Positions 25,500 to 35,796 are shown, counted from the stretch's first letter. The stretch is DNA of 64,000 bases from Caldisericales bacterium (GCA_012517765.1 JAAYUI010000016.1:1-64000); one strand, 5' to 3'. The notes: a model not told the origin generated them from the letters alone. Translations and numbers: made by a program.

Positions 25500-26489
25500 T
25501 CACCTCCCCAACACTTCTTCGACTTTATACAGGGCCAATGGTGTTTTTGCCTTGTCGCTGGTGCCTGGTTCAAAGTCCCAGGTCGTTTTTGTCATATACC
25601 CAACCTGCTCTGTTATCAGGTTTAGCGGTATTCCCTCTGGGCAGGCCCTTGCACATTCACCACAATTTGTGCATCTGTCAGAAAGGTGGAAATAATGGAT
25701 GAAATGGTATGTCAGGATTGAGGCAAGGGAGGTTCCCTTCTGTAGATACGGTTCAGGGAGTTTTGGATAGTCCATAATGCAATTGGCATTGCAGTAACAG
25801 CCAGGGCAGGCATCCCTGCATGCAAAGCACATTGTGCATCTTGAAAGCTGGGAGATGATATATGCCCTGCGGTCCTCGAAGGGTTTCTGGAGATAGGCTT
25901 CCATCCATTTTTCCCAGTCTTTTACTGGCTTCTTTGGCATATCATCAGGAAGAAGTTCGTCAACCTCAAGAGCCTCGGTATACGGACAGCGAAGACACCT
26001 TGAATCGTAATAATCTGACCTTGCCAGATCAGTTTTTTTGCCGTCTAGCATCTCAATATGGAGGATTGTTCCATCATCGGTGATGCTTTTAATGTCAGGA
26101 TCAAGGCCGGACCTTACACGGTCTATATCGATGGTGCCAGGGCATTTCACACCAACTACCCAGAGATTATCTCTGTCGATTTTATTTTCTGCAACGTTGG
26201 CAAGGAGGTTTCTGGAGTCACAACCTTTGACCATGACACCAAACTTCTGCCCTTTCTTTAATTCCGGTACATAAAAAGTTTTTCCACCAAGGAGCCTTGA
26301 AAGATTTTCTCTTGAGAAGGAGTTGAAGACCAGAAGGTCTGCCTCTTCTGGAGTAGTGGCGACAAAAGCTCTGGTTTTTCCAGGCATGTCAGTGACTTCC
26401 CTCCAGCCAAGAAAACCGGCAATTTTCCCTGATTTTATGGCTTCTTTTACAATGTTCCTGAAATAGGCGAGGGTCTTTTCTGTCATCAT
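25500..26489 (-). CDS. FlxC-like iron-sulfur subunit with FrhB-type domain
   Basis: Protein of 329 residues. The N-terminal half resembles the F420-hydrogenase beta (FrhB) family: VMVKGCDSRNLLANV and VVGVKCPGTIDIDRV, with RCLRCPYTEA. The C-terminal half carries two cluster motifs, CTMCFACRDACPGCYC and CTNCGECARACPEG. Start codons at 26489 and 26486 are adjacent; the first overlaps the MvhD-like stop as ATGA. In the described Flx-Hdr modules an equivalent subunit sits between the NAD(P)H subunit and the MvhD-like one. Assignment to the letter FlxC rather than FlxB is by gene order only. Confidence 0.78.
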   Translation of the reverse strand: MMTEKTLAYFRNIVKEAIKSGKIAGFLGWREVTDMPGKTRAFVATTPEEADLLVFNSFSRENLSRLLGGKTFYVPELKKGQKFGVMVKGCDSRNLLANVAENKIDRDNLWVVGVKCPGTIDIDRVRSGLDPDIKSITDDGTILHIEMLDGKKTDLARSDYYDSRCLRCPYTEALEVDELLPDDMPKKPVKDWEKWMEAYLQKPFEDRRAYIISQLSRCTMCFACRDACPGCYCNANCIMDYPKLPEPYLQKGTSLASILTYHFIHYFHLSDRCTNCGECARACPEGIPLNLITEQVGYMTKTTWDFEPGTSDKAKTPLALYKVEEVLGR

Positions 26490-26893
26490 GCTTCCACCCC
26501 CATGCTGTCGAGTTTGCGTTTCATCGCAGAGATTTCCCTTGTCAAAATACCATAATCAAGGGGGTCTTTCTGGACATAGGATAGCCTCTCAGGATCAACA
26601 CCAAGGGCCTCTGAAACTGATTGTGCAGCAAAAACCCTGCGTTTTGCAAACATGTTTCCATCAAAGTTGTGGCAGTCATTGAGCGGGCAACCATATATAA
26701 TGATTGCTCCAACACCCTCCACAAGCGCCTTGAAGGCAACAACAGGATTGAGCCTGCCTGTGCATGAAAGCTTTACAAAGCCGACTTCAGGAAACTTGTC
26801 TTTGTGGCTTTCAAGGTCCTTGCCTTTCAGGGCCGATTCGCAATGGAAAACGATTATTTTTCTTTTGATCGGGAGATCTTCTATTGAAGGCAT
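26486..26893 (-). CDS. MvhD/FlxD-like [2Fe-2S] electron transfer protein
   Basis: Small protein of 135 residues in the MvhD family, which connects hydrogenase or Flx subunits to HdrA in known complexes. Cluster-ligand candidates are the Cys in FHCESA, LSCTGRLNP and YGCPLNDCHNFDGN; GN-A-RR after the last motif is also typical. The usual CxWC near the N-terminus is reduced to one Cys. ATG lies inside the end of the cytochrome b-ferredoxin gene, a 13-base overlap. No HdrA is encoded nearby, so its partner is probably the ferredoxin domain of the cytochrome b fusion. Confidence 0.83.
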   Translation of the reverse strand: MPSIEDLPIKRKIIVFHCESALKGKDLESHKDKFPEVGFVKLSCTGRLNPVVAFKALVEGVGAIIIYGCPLNDCHNFDGNMFAKRRVFAAQSVSEALGVDPERLSYVQKDPLDYGILTREISAMKRKLDSMGVEA

Positions 26894-27945
26894 AGACCTT
26901 TTACCTCCTCGAGTATCGCTTTGTTCTCAAAACCTTCCAGATCAATAACCTGTGGGAGGCAGCCAGCAACACAGATTCCACAAGCCTGGCATTTCCTTCT
27001 TACAACGAAAGCGACGTCTTTTGTCTTGTTTCTGGATACGTTGAATTTCTTTTGTGTTATTGCATTTTTTGGACATAGGGTAATACAGGTAAAACACCCT
27101 GAACAACGGACAGGGTCAACGACTGCGGCGGTCTTGATCTTTCTGCCAAAAAATGGCAGTGCAATAAGGACCGCGATGAGGAACCCCCAGGCGCTTGCCG
27201 CAACGGCAGGACTGCCAAGTCGTATGGTGAACAACCCTATCCAGTCAAAAACGTATTTTCCAGCTTTTAGGTCCGTTTTACCAGCAATCGGAAACAAACC
27301 AACAACCACGGCAAGAACGCCAAGGAATATCAGCGTGAGGGCAAATGTGGGGATAACCGGCGGCCTGGATATTCTTGCAAAGTGCCAGATGAGAAGCGCA
27401 AACACAAGGATTGGGGCCCCGATATGGAATGCCCTGTAGATAATCAGCAAGGCAACTTCAGTTATCTGACCTTTTCCAAAGAACTTGAGTATTTCGGATG
27501 CCCTTCCATCCATCGGAAGTATGTAGCCTGTTATGGTTATGAGCACTGTGAATACAAGCAGCGCAATACCAACAAACCACCCTACAGACCTGGTGCTCGT
27601 GTGCCTCTGGGCAAAGAACTTTCTGAGCATGTGCGCTGCTGCAAAGATAATCATTGCATCAGCCGCATATCTGTGGAGCGTCCTTATGAAAAGACCATAT
27701 GGTATTTTGTCCGACATGATGTACATGATTGACTTTTGGGCCTGGTCCAGAGATGGCATGTAAAAAAAGCTCAGGATGAAACCTGTCAGTATCTGGATGA
27801 ACAGCAAAAGGAAGGTTATCGACCCAAGGTTATTGAGGATATTGATTGATTCAAAGCCCGCTTTCAAAACATCAAAAATTCCCAGTGTTCCATTTATAAG
27901 AAAATTCAACGGTTTGAAAGGGCTATAGGATTTGCTTGGGCTCAT
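26881..27945 (-). CDS. cytochrome b6-like protein fused to a two-cluster ferredoxin
   Basis: Membrane protein of 354 residues. Six helices are predicted (about 36-63, 90-111, 120-143, 163-191, 198-220, 246-267). Two His pairs with 14-residue spacing, H91/H105 in helix B and H174/H188 in helix D, can bind two b hemes. The DW around residue 234 lies where PEWY would be, but the motif is not conserved. Residues 275-335 form a cytoplasmic ferredoxin domain with CSGCFTCITLCP and CQACGICVAGCLP. ATG is two bases after the Rieske stop; a longer frame reading into the Rieske gene is unlikely. The fusion gives a direct link from iron-sulfur proteins to heme. Confidence 0.87.
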   Translation of the reverse strand: MSPSKSYSPFKPLNFLINGTLGIFDVLKAGFESINILNNLGSITFLLLFIQILTGFILSFFYMPSLDQAQKSIMYIMSDKIPYGLFIRTLHRYAADAMIIFAAAHMLRKFFAQRHTSTRSVGWFVGIALLVFTVLITITGYILPMDGRASEILKFFGKGQITEVALLIIYRAFHIGAPILVFALLIWHFARISRPPVIPTFALTLIFLGVLAVVVGLFPIAGKTDLKAGKYVFDWIGLFTIRLGSPAVAASAWGFLIAVLIALPFFGRKIKTAAVVDPVRCSGCFTCITLCPKNAITQKKFNVSRNKTKDVAFVVRRKCQACGICVAGCLPQVIDLEGFENKAILEEVKGLCLQ

Positions 27946-27947
27946 GG

Positions 27948-28505
27948 TCACACCTTCTCCACTGTTATTGCGCCAGAATCCGGATCCCATTCAATTTTCC
28001 ATGGCTTGAGTCCGGATGGAGGCGGTCCAGCAATGACATTCGCAGTCACAGGATCAAAGAAGCCGTCGTGACAGCGACAGTGCCAGTTATTCGAAACCGA
28101 GTCCCAGTAAATGACGCACGCAAGATGGGTGCATTTTGCGTCCCAGGCGTGCAACTTGCCTTCCTTGTCCTTGATCAGGATGCCTGGATTGCTTATTTTT
28201 ACAGGTTTTGTTGGAATCGAAGTGTCAATTGTGACAATTTCAAATGAATAACCAAGCATTTCTTTCATTGAGTTGTAGTTGGCTTCAACATCCACAAAGC
28301 TTGTCCCGCCACCAGCAAGCACCGGCTCCCTCATGGTCGAGAGAACGAGCTTTGCGACAGGGGGTGGTGGAATCGCCAGACCAAGTTTGCCAAAAGGTTT
28401 TAGCAATCTTAGAACTGGCGAAATAGCTCCCGCAAGCAGGCCAAGGAGCGGCAAGCCCAGAAGGACCTTGAGCAATTCTCGTCTTGTAATCTCTTTTTGA
28501 CTCAC
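27948..28505 (-). CDS. Rieske iron-sulfur protein, Tat-exported
   Basis: Rieske subunit of a cytochrome bc-type complex, 185 residues. The N-terminus has a Tat-like TRRELLKVLLG followed by one hydrophobic helix that probably anchors it. Box I is C125-T-H127-L-A-C130 and box II is C143-R-C145-H146-D-G-F-F-D: all four ligands and both disulfide cysteines are there. The Ser and Tyr of box II that hydrogen-bond the cluster in high-potential forms are Gly148 and Phe150. GTG 28505 has GGAGG five bases upstream; ATG 28532 would add nine residues without a ribosome binding site. It heads the operon. Confidence 0.9.
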   Translation of the reverse strand: MSQKEITRRELLKVLLGLPLLGLLAGAISPVLRLLKPFGKLGLAIPPPPVAKLVLSTMREPVLAGGGTSFVDVEANYNSMKEMLGYSFEIVTIDTSIPTKPVKISNPGILIKDKEGKLHAWDAKCTHLACVIYWDSVSNNWHCRCHDGFFDPVTANVIAGPPPSGLKPWKIEWDPDSGAITVEKV

Positions 28506-28812
28506 GCTGTCCTCCGAATTGAGAATTTGCATAGTCTCAAAGTTAATACGACAACTTGTTTAAGTCAAATTAGAGTTTATTTAATGGTTCGCAAGGAATA
28601 ATGCTGGTTTTTTGGCGACTTTGCAATATAAGGTTAAAGATTTCGGTTAAAAAAGGTTTTTCCTAATAATTTGTCAATGACACAAGAAAACATATTCAAG
28701 CACATCCTTCAAAACAAAGCAGAAAAATGTGGCCAAATTATTTTTCATTCAAAGAATAAAATTCTGGTGAATACCGTATTTAATTATGGGGCAAACATAT
28801 CTGGTCTGTGCT
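28506..28812 (-). promoter_or_regulatory. AT-rich leader of the Rieske/Flx operon, no gene seen
   Basis: I see no open frame or RNA gene. Two minus-strand -35-like hexamers occur: TTGACA (28677-28672) without a good -10, and TTGACT (28568-28563) with TAACTT 17 bases downstream. The second would start transcription close to 28533. Neither is convincing alone. Confidence 0.3.
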
Positions 28813-28855
28813 AAAATAAAAAATGGGGACCATTATGGTCCCCATTTTTTATTTT
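28813..28855 (-). terminator. groEL terminator
   Basis: A perfect 19-bp stem around ATGGGGACC/GGTCCCCAT with a 5-base loop and long A and T runs on each side. It serves groEL and would also end any plus-strand transcript. Confidence 0.92.
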
Positions 28856-28871
28856 AGGTTTTGACAAAAGA

Positions 28872-30799
<1,928 letters not shown>

Positions 30800-30820
30800 G
30801 CTGTCCTCCTTGCATATTTT

Positions 30821-30847
30821 TTAGCAGTCTTGCGATGTAACTGCTAA
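30821..30847 (-). promoter_or_regulatory. CIRCE-like HrcA operator
   Basis: TTAGCAGTC-N9-AACTGCTAA on the plus strand, the same 9-9-9 geometry as the CIRCE consensus TTAGCACTC-N9-GAGTGCTAA, with changes near the inner ends. It lies between the -10 and the groES start, as expected for HrcA repression. Confidence 0.8.
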
Positions 30848-30857
30848 CCATGCACAA

Positions 30858-30886
30858 CTTATAGCTGGGTTATAAAGTTTTGTCAA
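30858..30886 (-). promoter_or_regulatory. groESL promoter
   Basis: TTGACA and TATAAG with a 17-base spacer, ending 10 bases before the CIRCE-like repeat. Confidence 0.8.
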
Positions 30887-31000
30887 GGGGCAAGGATTTC
30901 GTTTTTGCTTAATCTTGGCAATTAAAAATGGTTACACATGAAAAACCATTGCAAGGCCAGTTTGGCAATCATGGCTCATATTTGCAAACCCCATCATTTC

Positions 31001-31029
31001 TTGACCTTGAGCAAAAGCAGAATTAAAAT
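31001..31029 (+). promoter_or_regulatory. promoter of the yitT-ftsEX operon
   Basis: TTGACC and TAAAAT with a 17-base spacer. The -10 ends 11 bases before the ATG, so the leader would be only about 5 bases and no Shine-Dalgarno is present. Confidence 0.55.
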
Positions 31030-31040
31030 TGTTTTTTGCG

Positions 31041-31925
31041 ATGACTCACACTTTGAAGCGAGAAATAAAAAGATACGCTGGCATTGGGGCAGGAGTAATA
31101 ATCGAATCACTATCTTATGCCCTGTTCCTTGTACCCAACAGAATAGCGCCTGGTGGAATGACGGCAGTTGCCATCATTGTCAATTCCGTAACAAACGGTT
31201 TTCTGCCAGTAGGATTCTCATACTTCATATTAAATCTCCCATGGCTTGGTTTGGCATGGAAAAAAATGGGCCACAAATACATCATAAGAACACTGATAAT
31301 ATCTTTTATCTCATTTGTTTTTACTGATATTTTCATATTTTTTGTAGGGAAGTATCTTACAAGACCACTCACAAAAGAGATGCTTCTTGCTGCAGTATTT
31401 GGAGGCATCCTGAATGGGCTGGGGATAGGCCTTACATTCAAGAACAGGGCAAGTGCTGGGGGTACTGATCTCATATCCCAAGTAATCCATTATTATACAG
31501 GATTTCCATTTGGTCAGACTGTGTTGATTGTTGACTCGGCGGTCATTGTAGGTCTCGCTTTTTACTTCCAGGACGCATGGCTTTTCATATACGCCATGAT
31601 AGCCCTGATAATAAGCAGTTTTGTCATAGATGCAGTGCAAGAAGGCATCTCTTTCACAAAATGCATGAGCGTTATCACCACTGAAGTGGAAAAAATAAGA
31701 GAAAATCTGGTATTGCACCTTGGGAGGGGATTCACGATAATTGACGTAAGAGGTGGATATACCGGCGACGACAAAAAAATGTTGGTGATGGCTGTTCACA
31801 GATCCCAGCTTGCCCAGGCCAAAAAAATTATCCTTGAGGCTGATCCAAAATCTTTTGTGATGGTTGGACCTCTAAACGAGGTCCTTGGCGAGGGGTTCAA
31901 GAACCCCAAGATGGAGGAATGGTAA
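31041..31925 (+). CDS. YitT-family membrane protein (DUF161/DUF2179)
   Basis: Inner membrane protein of 294 residues; the family's role is unknown. Five or six helices fill residues 12-190, with GGMTAVAIIVN, GGILNGLGIGLTFKNRASAGGTD typical of the family. A soluble C-terminal DUF2179 domain follows (SVITTEVEKIRENL, GRGFTIIDVRGGYTG). ATG 31041 is chosen over TTG 31029, which overlaps the -10. There is no ribosome binding site, in line with a leaderless message. ftsE starts directly after its stop. Confidence 0.85.
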   Translation: MTHTLKREIKRYAGIGAGVIIESLSYALFLVPNRIAPGGMTAVAIIVNSVTNGFLPVGFSYFILNLPWLGLAWKKMGHKYIIRTLIISFISFVFTDIFIFFVGKYLTRPLTKEMLLAAVFGGILNGLGIGLTFKNRASAGGTDLISQVIHYYTGFPFGQTVLIVDSAVIVGLAFYFQDAWLFIYAMIALIISSFVIDAVQEGISFTKCMSVITTEVEKIRENLVLHLGRGFTIIDVRGGYTGDDKKMLVMAVHRSQLAQAKKIILEADPKSFVMVGPLNEVLGEGFKNPKMEEW

Positions 31926-32594
31926 ATGCTCGATGTGATGTCAGTCACAAAATCATATCCAGGCAAGATGGCCCTCTCAAGTGTATCTTTCGAACTGAAA
32001 AAAGGTGAATTTGCCTTTCTAATGGGTTCATCTGGCTCTGGCAAAAGCACACTCCTGAAACTCATCTATGCTGCAGAACAGCCAACTTCAGGCAGGATCT
32101 TTCTTGAAAACAAGGACGTATCAAGGCTCTCCACTTACAAAATCGCCCTCTTGCGCAGGAGAATTGGCATAGTGTTTCAGGACTTCAAACTTATTTCGAC
32201 AAAAACAGTCTGGGAAAATGTTGCATTTGCAATGGAAGTGCAAGGTGCACCCAGTAGAAACATAAAACACAAGGTCGCCGAAGTCCTCGGGTTTGTTGGC
32301 CTCAATCTTCGATCAAGGGATTTTCCCAACATGCTGTCCGGTGGAGAACAACAAAGGGTGGCCATTGCCAGATCACTGGTAAATGATCCACCATTACTTC
32401 TTGCAGACGAACCAACAGGCAACCTTGATTACGAGAATTCGCTTTCGGTACTTGATCTTCTCCTTAAAATCAACACCAGGGGCACATCAGTGCTGGTGGC
32501 AACTCACGATAAAAATATGGTGGAAAGCACAAAAAAGAGGATCATAAAACTGGACCACGGACAGAAAGTGAGTGATGCAAATGTTCTTTCGTGA
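31926..32594 (+). CDS. ftsE: cell division ATP-binding protein FtsE
   Basis: ATPase of the FtsEX complex, which transmits cell-division signals to periplasmic peptidoglycan hydrolases. It has Walker A GSSGSGKST (34-42), Q-loop VFQDFKL, ABC signature LSGGEQQRVAIARS, Walker B LLLADEPTGNLD and H-loop VATHDKNM. GGAGG precedes the ATG by seven bases. At 222 residues it is full length. ftsX overlaps its end. Confidence 0.95.
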   Translation: MLDVMSVTKSYPGKMALSSVSFELKKGEFAFLMGSSGSGKSTLLKLIYAAEQPTSGRIFLENKDVSRLSTYKIALLRRRIGIVFQDFKLISTKTVWENVAFAMEVQGAPSRNIKHKVAEVLGFVGLNLRSRDFPNMLSGGEQQRVAIARSLVNDPPLLLADEPTGNLDYENSLSVLDLLLKINTRGTSVLVATHDKNMVESTKKRIIKLDHGQKVSDANVLS

Positions 32595-33465
32595 GCTGGC
32601 CTGGGCATTCAAATCAATATTCAGATCAAAGGCCAGGTCTACAGCTGCTGTAGCTGTGACTGCAGTCACCATATTTCTTATGAGTACGACCCTACTCCTT
32701 GGGATAGCAGGAGCGAACTTTGGAAGGACTGCCCGTGAAAGGTTCACTCTCCCGGTCTACCTCAATTCAAATGCAGATTCGAGTATTGCCCAAAACATGT
32801 CGGAGCAGATAAAACTTTTGCCGAATGTAAAAGACGTCAAAGTACTCACCCCGGACGACCTGCTAAAAAAAGAGGCGGAATCACTACACCTTTCACCAGA
32901 ACAAATAATTCAGTCCATTTCTTACAATCCTCTTCCATACAGCCTTGTTGTGGTTCCGGAAAACCCGCAGGACATCGATGCGCTCGCAAAAAGAATAAAA
33001 CAGTTCACAATGGTGGAAGATGTTGACTATGAATCGGATGTAATCAACAAGTTCGTCAACCTTTTTGACCTTTTCATCTGGATAGCCCTTGGCCTTGCTG
33101 TGCTTTCCATACTGGTCTCAAGCATTGTCATTGGGTCAACCATATCGCTCTCGATTGCGTCCAGGATTGAGGAGATAGAAGTGATGAGTTTCGTTGGTGC
33201 CTCTCCTGGCACAATCCTTGGACCTTTTATCATGGAAGGCATCTTCTATGGGATCGTTGGTGGCGGACTCTCTGCGACCGGCATCTATTTTGGCTGGCAG
33301 TACCTCCAGGAAGTCTTCCAGACAAACCTTCCATGGTTCAATCTGGCGATTGGTAAAACTATGTTTTATTCGGTTGTAATCGGGACTGTTACATTTGGCT
33401 TCCTGACCGGCCTCGTTACAAGCTGGCTTTCTTCCAGAAATACGCTCAGGAGGATAAGGGCTTGA
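32575..33465 (+). CDS. ftsX: cell division protein FtsX
   Basis: Membrane partner of FtsE, 296 residues, with the four-helix FtsX layout: one helix near residues 22-44, a periplasmic loop of about 120 residues (FTLPVYLNSNADSS onward), then three helices (about 167-192, 210-235, 262-285). GASPGTILGPFIMEG near residue 206 is family-typical. Start codons GTG 32572, ATG 32575 and ATG 32581 are all near; ATG 32575 is an arbitrary choice. It overlaps ftsE by 20 bases. Confidence 0.92.
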   Translation: MQMFFRELAWAFKSIFRSKARSTAAVAVTAVTIFLMSTTLLLGIAGANFGRTARERFTLPVYLNSNADSSIAQNMSEQIKLLPNVKDVKVLTPDDLLKKEAESLHLSPEQIIQSISYNPLPYSLVVVPENPQDIDALAKRIKQFTMVEDVDYESDVINKFVNLFDLFIWIALGLAVLSILVSSIVIGSTISLSIASRIEEIEVMSFVGASPGTILGPFIMEGIFYGIVGGGLSATGIYFGWQYLQEVFQTNLPWFNLAIGKTMFYSVVIGTVTFGFLTGLVTSWLSSRNTLRRIRA

Positions 33466-34622
33466 AAAAATTTGTCCCTGTTTTTTTAGTATTTCTTGTT
33501 GTCCTTTCGGGTTTACAACTGACAAATGCGGGGAACCTTCAGGACGAACTCAAAAACATCAACAATCGTATCATAACCAACAAGAGAAGGCTTACAGAAA
33601 CAAAAAGATATCAGGACGTACTAAACGTCAAGGAAAAATCAAAACTTGATGAGCAGGAAAAAGTAAAGGGGCTTCTTGATGAGTACGAGACAAAAACCGC
33701 CAGTACCCAACAAGAGATAACTGAAACTGTAAAAAGAATTAAAGAATCAAGAAAAAGCATGGAAACAAAAGGAAGGGAGCTCGATAAAAAACGCGATGAA
33801 GTAGGCAAATTGCTTACTTTTGTCCACAAATTCTCCCAGAACAGATTTATAGATTATGTTTTCTCTGCTGAAAGCTTCTCCGAGCTGACCGGAAGGGCAA
33901 GATTCACCAACAAGATCCTGAACGGGACAGTAAAAGCAATAACTGATCTTCACCTGGAATCATCAAGGATAGAAACTGCAAGACAAAATCTTGAAAAAGA
34001 CAAGCAAAGGCTTGCAGAGTTGAAGACCGAATACAAGACCCAGGTTGAAAGATACGGGAGTCTTAAAAAGAAGAATGAACAAGTCTTAAATGATATCAAA
34101 AACCAGAAACAGTGGACAAAAGAGGAACTGGCAAGGATACAGAGACAGCTTGACAATGACCAGGCCCAGGTAAAGATCATCCTCAAGAAAATTGCTGAAG
34201 AAGAAGAAAGACGAAAGCGGGCAGCTTACAAAGGCGCTTATATGTGGCCAGTAACGGTAAATGGCCCAATTGGTCCTTTTGGCATGAGAAAACATCCAAT
34301 CTTTGGTGACGTAAGAATGCACACCGGAATTGATATTGATGCGAAGATGGGTGCACCAATTGTGGCCGCTGGTGATGGTTTTGTAGGTTTTGTTGGCTGG
34401 CTTGGTGGATACGGCAATCTGGTCATTTTAAGCCATGGCAATGGCGTTACAACATTTTATGCACACATGTCAAGGTTTGGATGTTCGAAGGGACAACAAG
34501 TCAAAAAGGGCCAGCTAATAGGATATATCGGCTCAACAGGGTGGAGCACGGGTCCACACCTCCATTTTGAATACAGGATAAACGACAAACCCATGAATCC
34601 CCTGAATTACTTGCCAAGGTGA
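33462..34622 (+). CDS. EnvC-like coiled-coil M23 peptidase
   Basis: Exported protein of 386 residues, the probable effector of FtsEX. The signal peptide covers 1-23. Residues about 25-245 are a long Lys/Glu-rich coiled coil. The C-terminal LytM/M23 domain has the zinc ligands H287 and D291 (HTGID) and H366-L-H368 (GPHLHFE). EnvC of E. coli has lost such residues and only activates amidases; here they are intact, so direct peptidoglycan cleavage is likely. TTG start overlaps the ftsX stop as TTGA, with AGGAGG eight bases upstream. Confidence 0.9.
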   Translation: MKKFVPVFLVFLVVLSGLQLTNAGNLQDELKNINNRIITNKRRLTETKRYQDVLNVKEKSKLDEQEKVKGLLDEYETKTASTQQEITETVKRIKESRKSMETKGRELDKKRDEVGKLLTFVHKFSQNRFIDYVFSAESFSELTGRARFTNKILNGTVKAITDLHLESSRIETARQNLEKDKQRLAELKTEYKTQVERYGSLKKKNEQVLNDIKNQKQWTKEELARIQRQLDNDQAQVKIILKKIAEEEERRKRAAYKGAYMWPVTVNGPIGPFGMRKHPIFGDVRMHTGIDIDAKMGAPIVAAGDGFVGFVGWLGGYGNLVILSHGNGVTTFYAHMSRFGCSKGQQVKKGQLIGYIGSTGWSTGPHLHFEYRINDKPMNPLNYLPR

Positions 34623-34626
34623 AACG

Positions 34627-35796
34627 ATGAAAGAAAACAGATACGCATTTTGGGTAACAATTTCAACTTTCCTGATTGTTGTTTTTGGACTGGGAATATT
34701 TTGCGGAATACTGGTGGGCTCAAAGGCAGCAAAATCAACACAAACAAAGATCGACATCAATAACATGCCTTTGCTCAGCAAAACCGTCCAGGTTGCCATG
34801 GACAACTACTACAAGGCAGATCTGGTGACAGAAGAAAACCTTGCAAAGGCAATGCTTTTTGGCCTTGACCCATACTCCACGTTTTTTAACAAGGATGAAT
34901 ACAGACTTTTCCAGGATTCCACTGTCGGGAACTACGTCGGAATTGGTGTTACAATAGGCAATGACCAGTCGAAAAGGCACGTTATAGTCCTTCAGGTCTT
35001 TGATAAATCTCCTGCACTCAGGGCTGGCGTCGAAGAGGGATGGGAAATTATAAAGATAAATGGCACCAGATTAAAAAGTACTGATATTGACTACGTTTCA
35101 AGTCTGCTGAAAGGCAAAGAGAACACAAGCATGACAATCACCTTTCAGCACGAAGGGATATTTGTCGACAAAACAATAGTCAGGGACCAGATAACCATAA
35201 ACACAGTATCATCCAAAACAATAGACAGGTACATGTACATAAGGCTCAGTAATTTCATGCCTCAAAGCTTTGAGGAAATGAAAAATGCCATCAATAATTT
35301 TGAGCTAACAAATTCAAAAGGCTTGATACTTGACCTGCGTAGAAATCCTGGCGGATTTGTAAAATCCTGCATCGACATATCAAATCTTTTTCTTGAACCA
35401 GGAACGCTTGCGTTCACAAAAGACCAGACAGGAAGAATGGAAGAAATCAAAACAAGTGGCATAAGATTTGAGAAACCGCTTGTCGTGCTTGTTGACCATT
35501 TTACAGCATCAGCATCCGAGGTTCTGACTGGTGCTCTTCAGGACAGAGGTGTTGCAACAGTCATTGGCACCAGAACTTTTGGAAAAGGATTGATACAAAA
35601 TATCATACCCATACCGCCTTTTGGCGTAATCAAGTTGACAATTCAAAGCTACCTTACCCCAAACAGGAATGAGGTTGATCTGGTCGGCATAAAACCGGAT
35701 GTAGAAATCACCGAAGGAATTGACAATTTTTATCCCCTTGACCCAAAAGAAGACCCTTTTATACAAAAGGCAATTGAAATCCTCAAGGAGAAGTAA
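34627..35796 (+). CDS. ctpA: C-terminal processing peptidase (S41 family)
   Basis: Periplasmic, membrane-anchored protease of 389 residues. An N-terminal helix spans residues 8-31. A PDZ domain lies near 95-180 (GIGVTIGN, PALRAGVEEGWEIIKINGT). The S41 domain has DLRRNPGGFV, the Ser in TASASE and the Lys in RTFGKG, forming the Ser-Lys dyad. It follows the EnvC-like gene by four bases, a common ftsEX-envC-ctp grouping in which the protease may process or degrade the hydrolases. Confidence 0.93.
   Translation: MKENRYAFWVTISTFLIVVFGLGIFCGILVGSKAAKSTQTKIDINNMPLLSKTVQVAMDNYYKADLVTEENLAKAMLFGLDPYSTFFNKDEYRLFQDSTVGNYVGIGVTIGNDQSKRHVIVLQVFDKSPALRAGVEEGWEIIKINGTRLKSTDIDYVSSLLKGKENTSMTITFQHEGIFVDKTIVRDQITINTVSSKTIDRYMYIRLSNFMPQSFEEMKNAINNFELTNSKGLILDLRRNPGGFVKSCIDISNLFLEPGTLAFTKDQTGRMEEIKTSGIRFEKPLVVLVDHFTASASEVLTGALQDRGVATVIGTRTFGKGLIQNIIPIPPFGVIKLTIQSYLTPNRNEVDLVGIKPDVEITEGIDNFYPLDPKEDPFIQKAIEILKEK

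Noticed and set aside
28506-28812. small RNA or riboswitch upstream of the Rieske gene
   Set aside because: AT-rich sequence without stable conserved helices or a terminator of its own; nothing recognisable.
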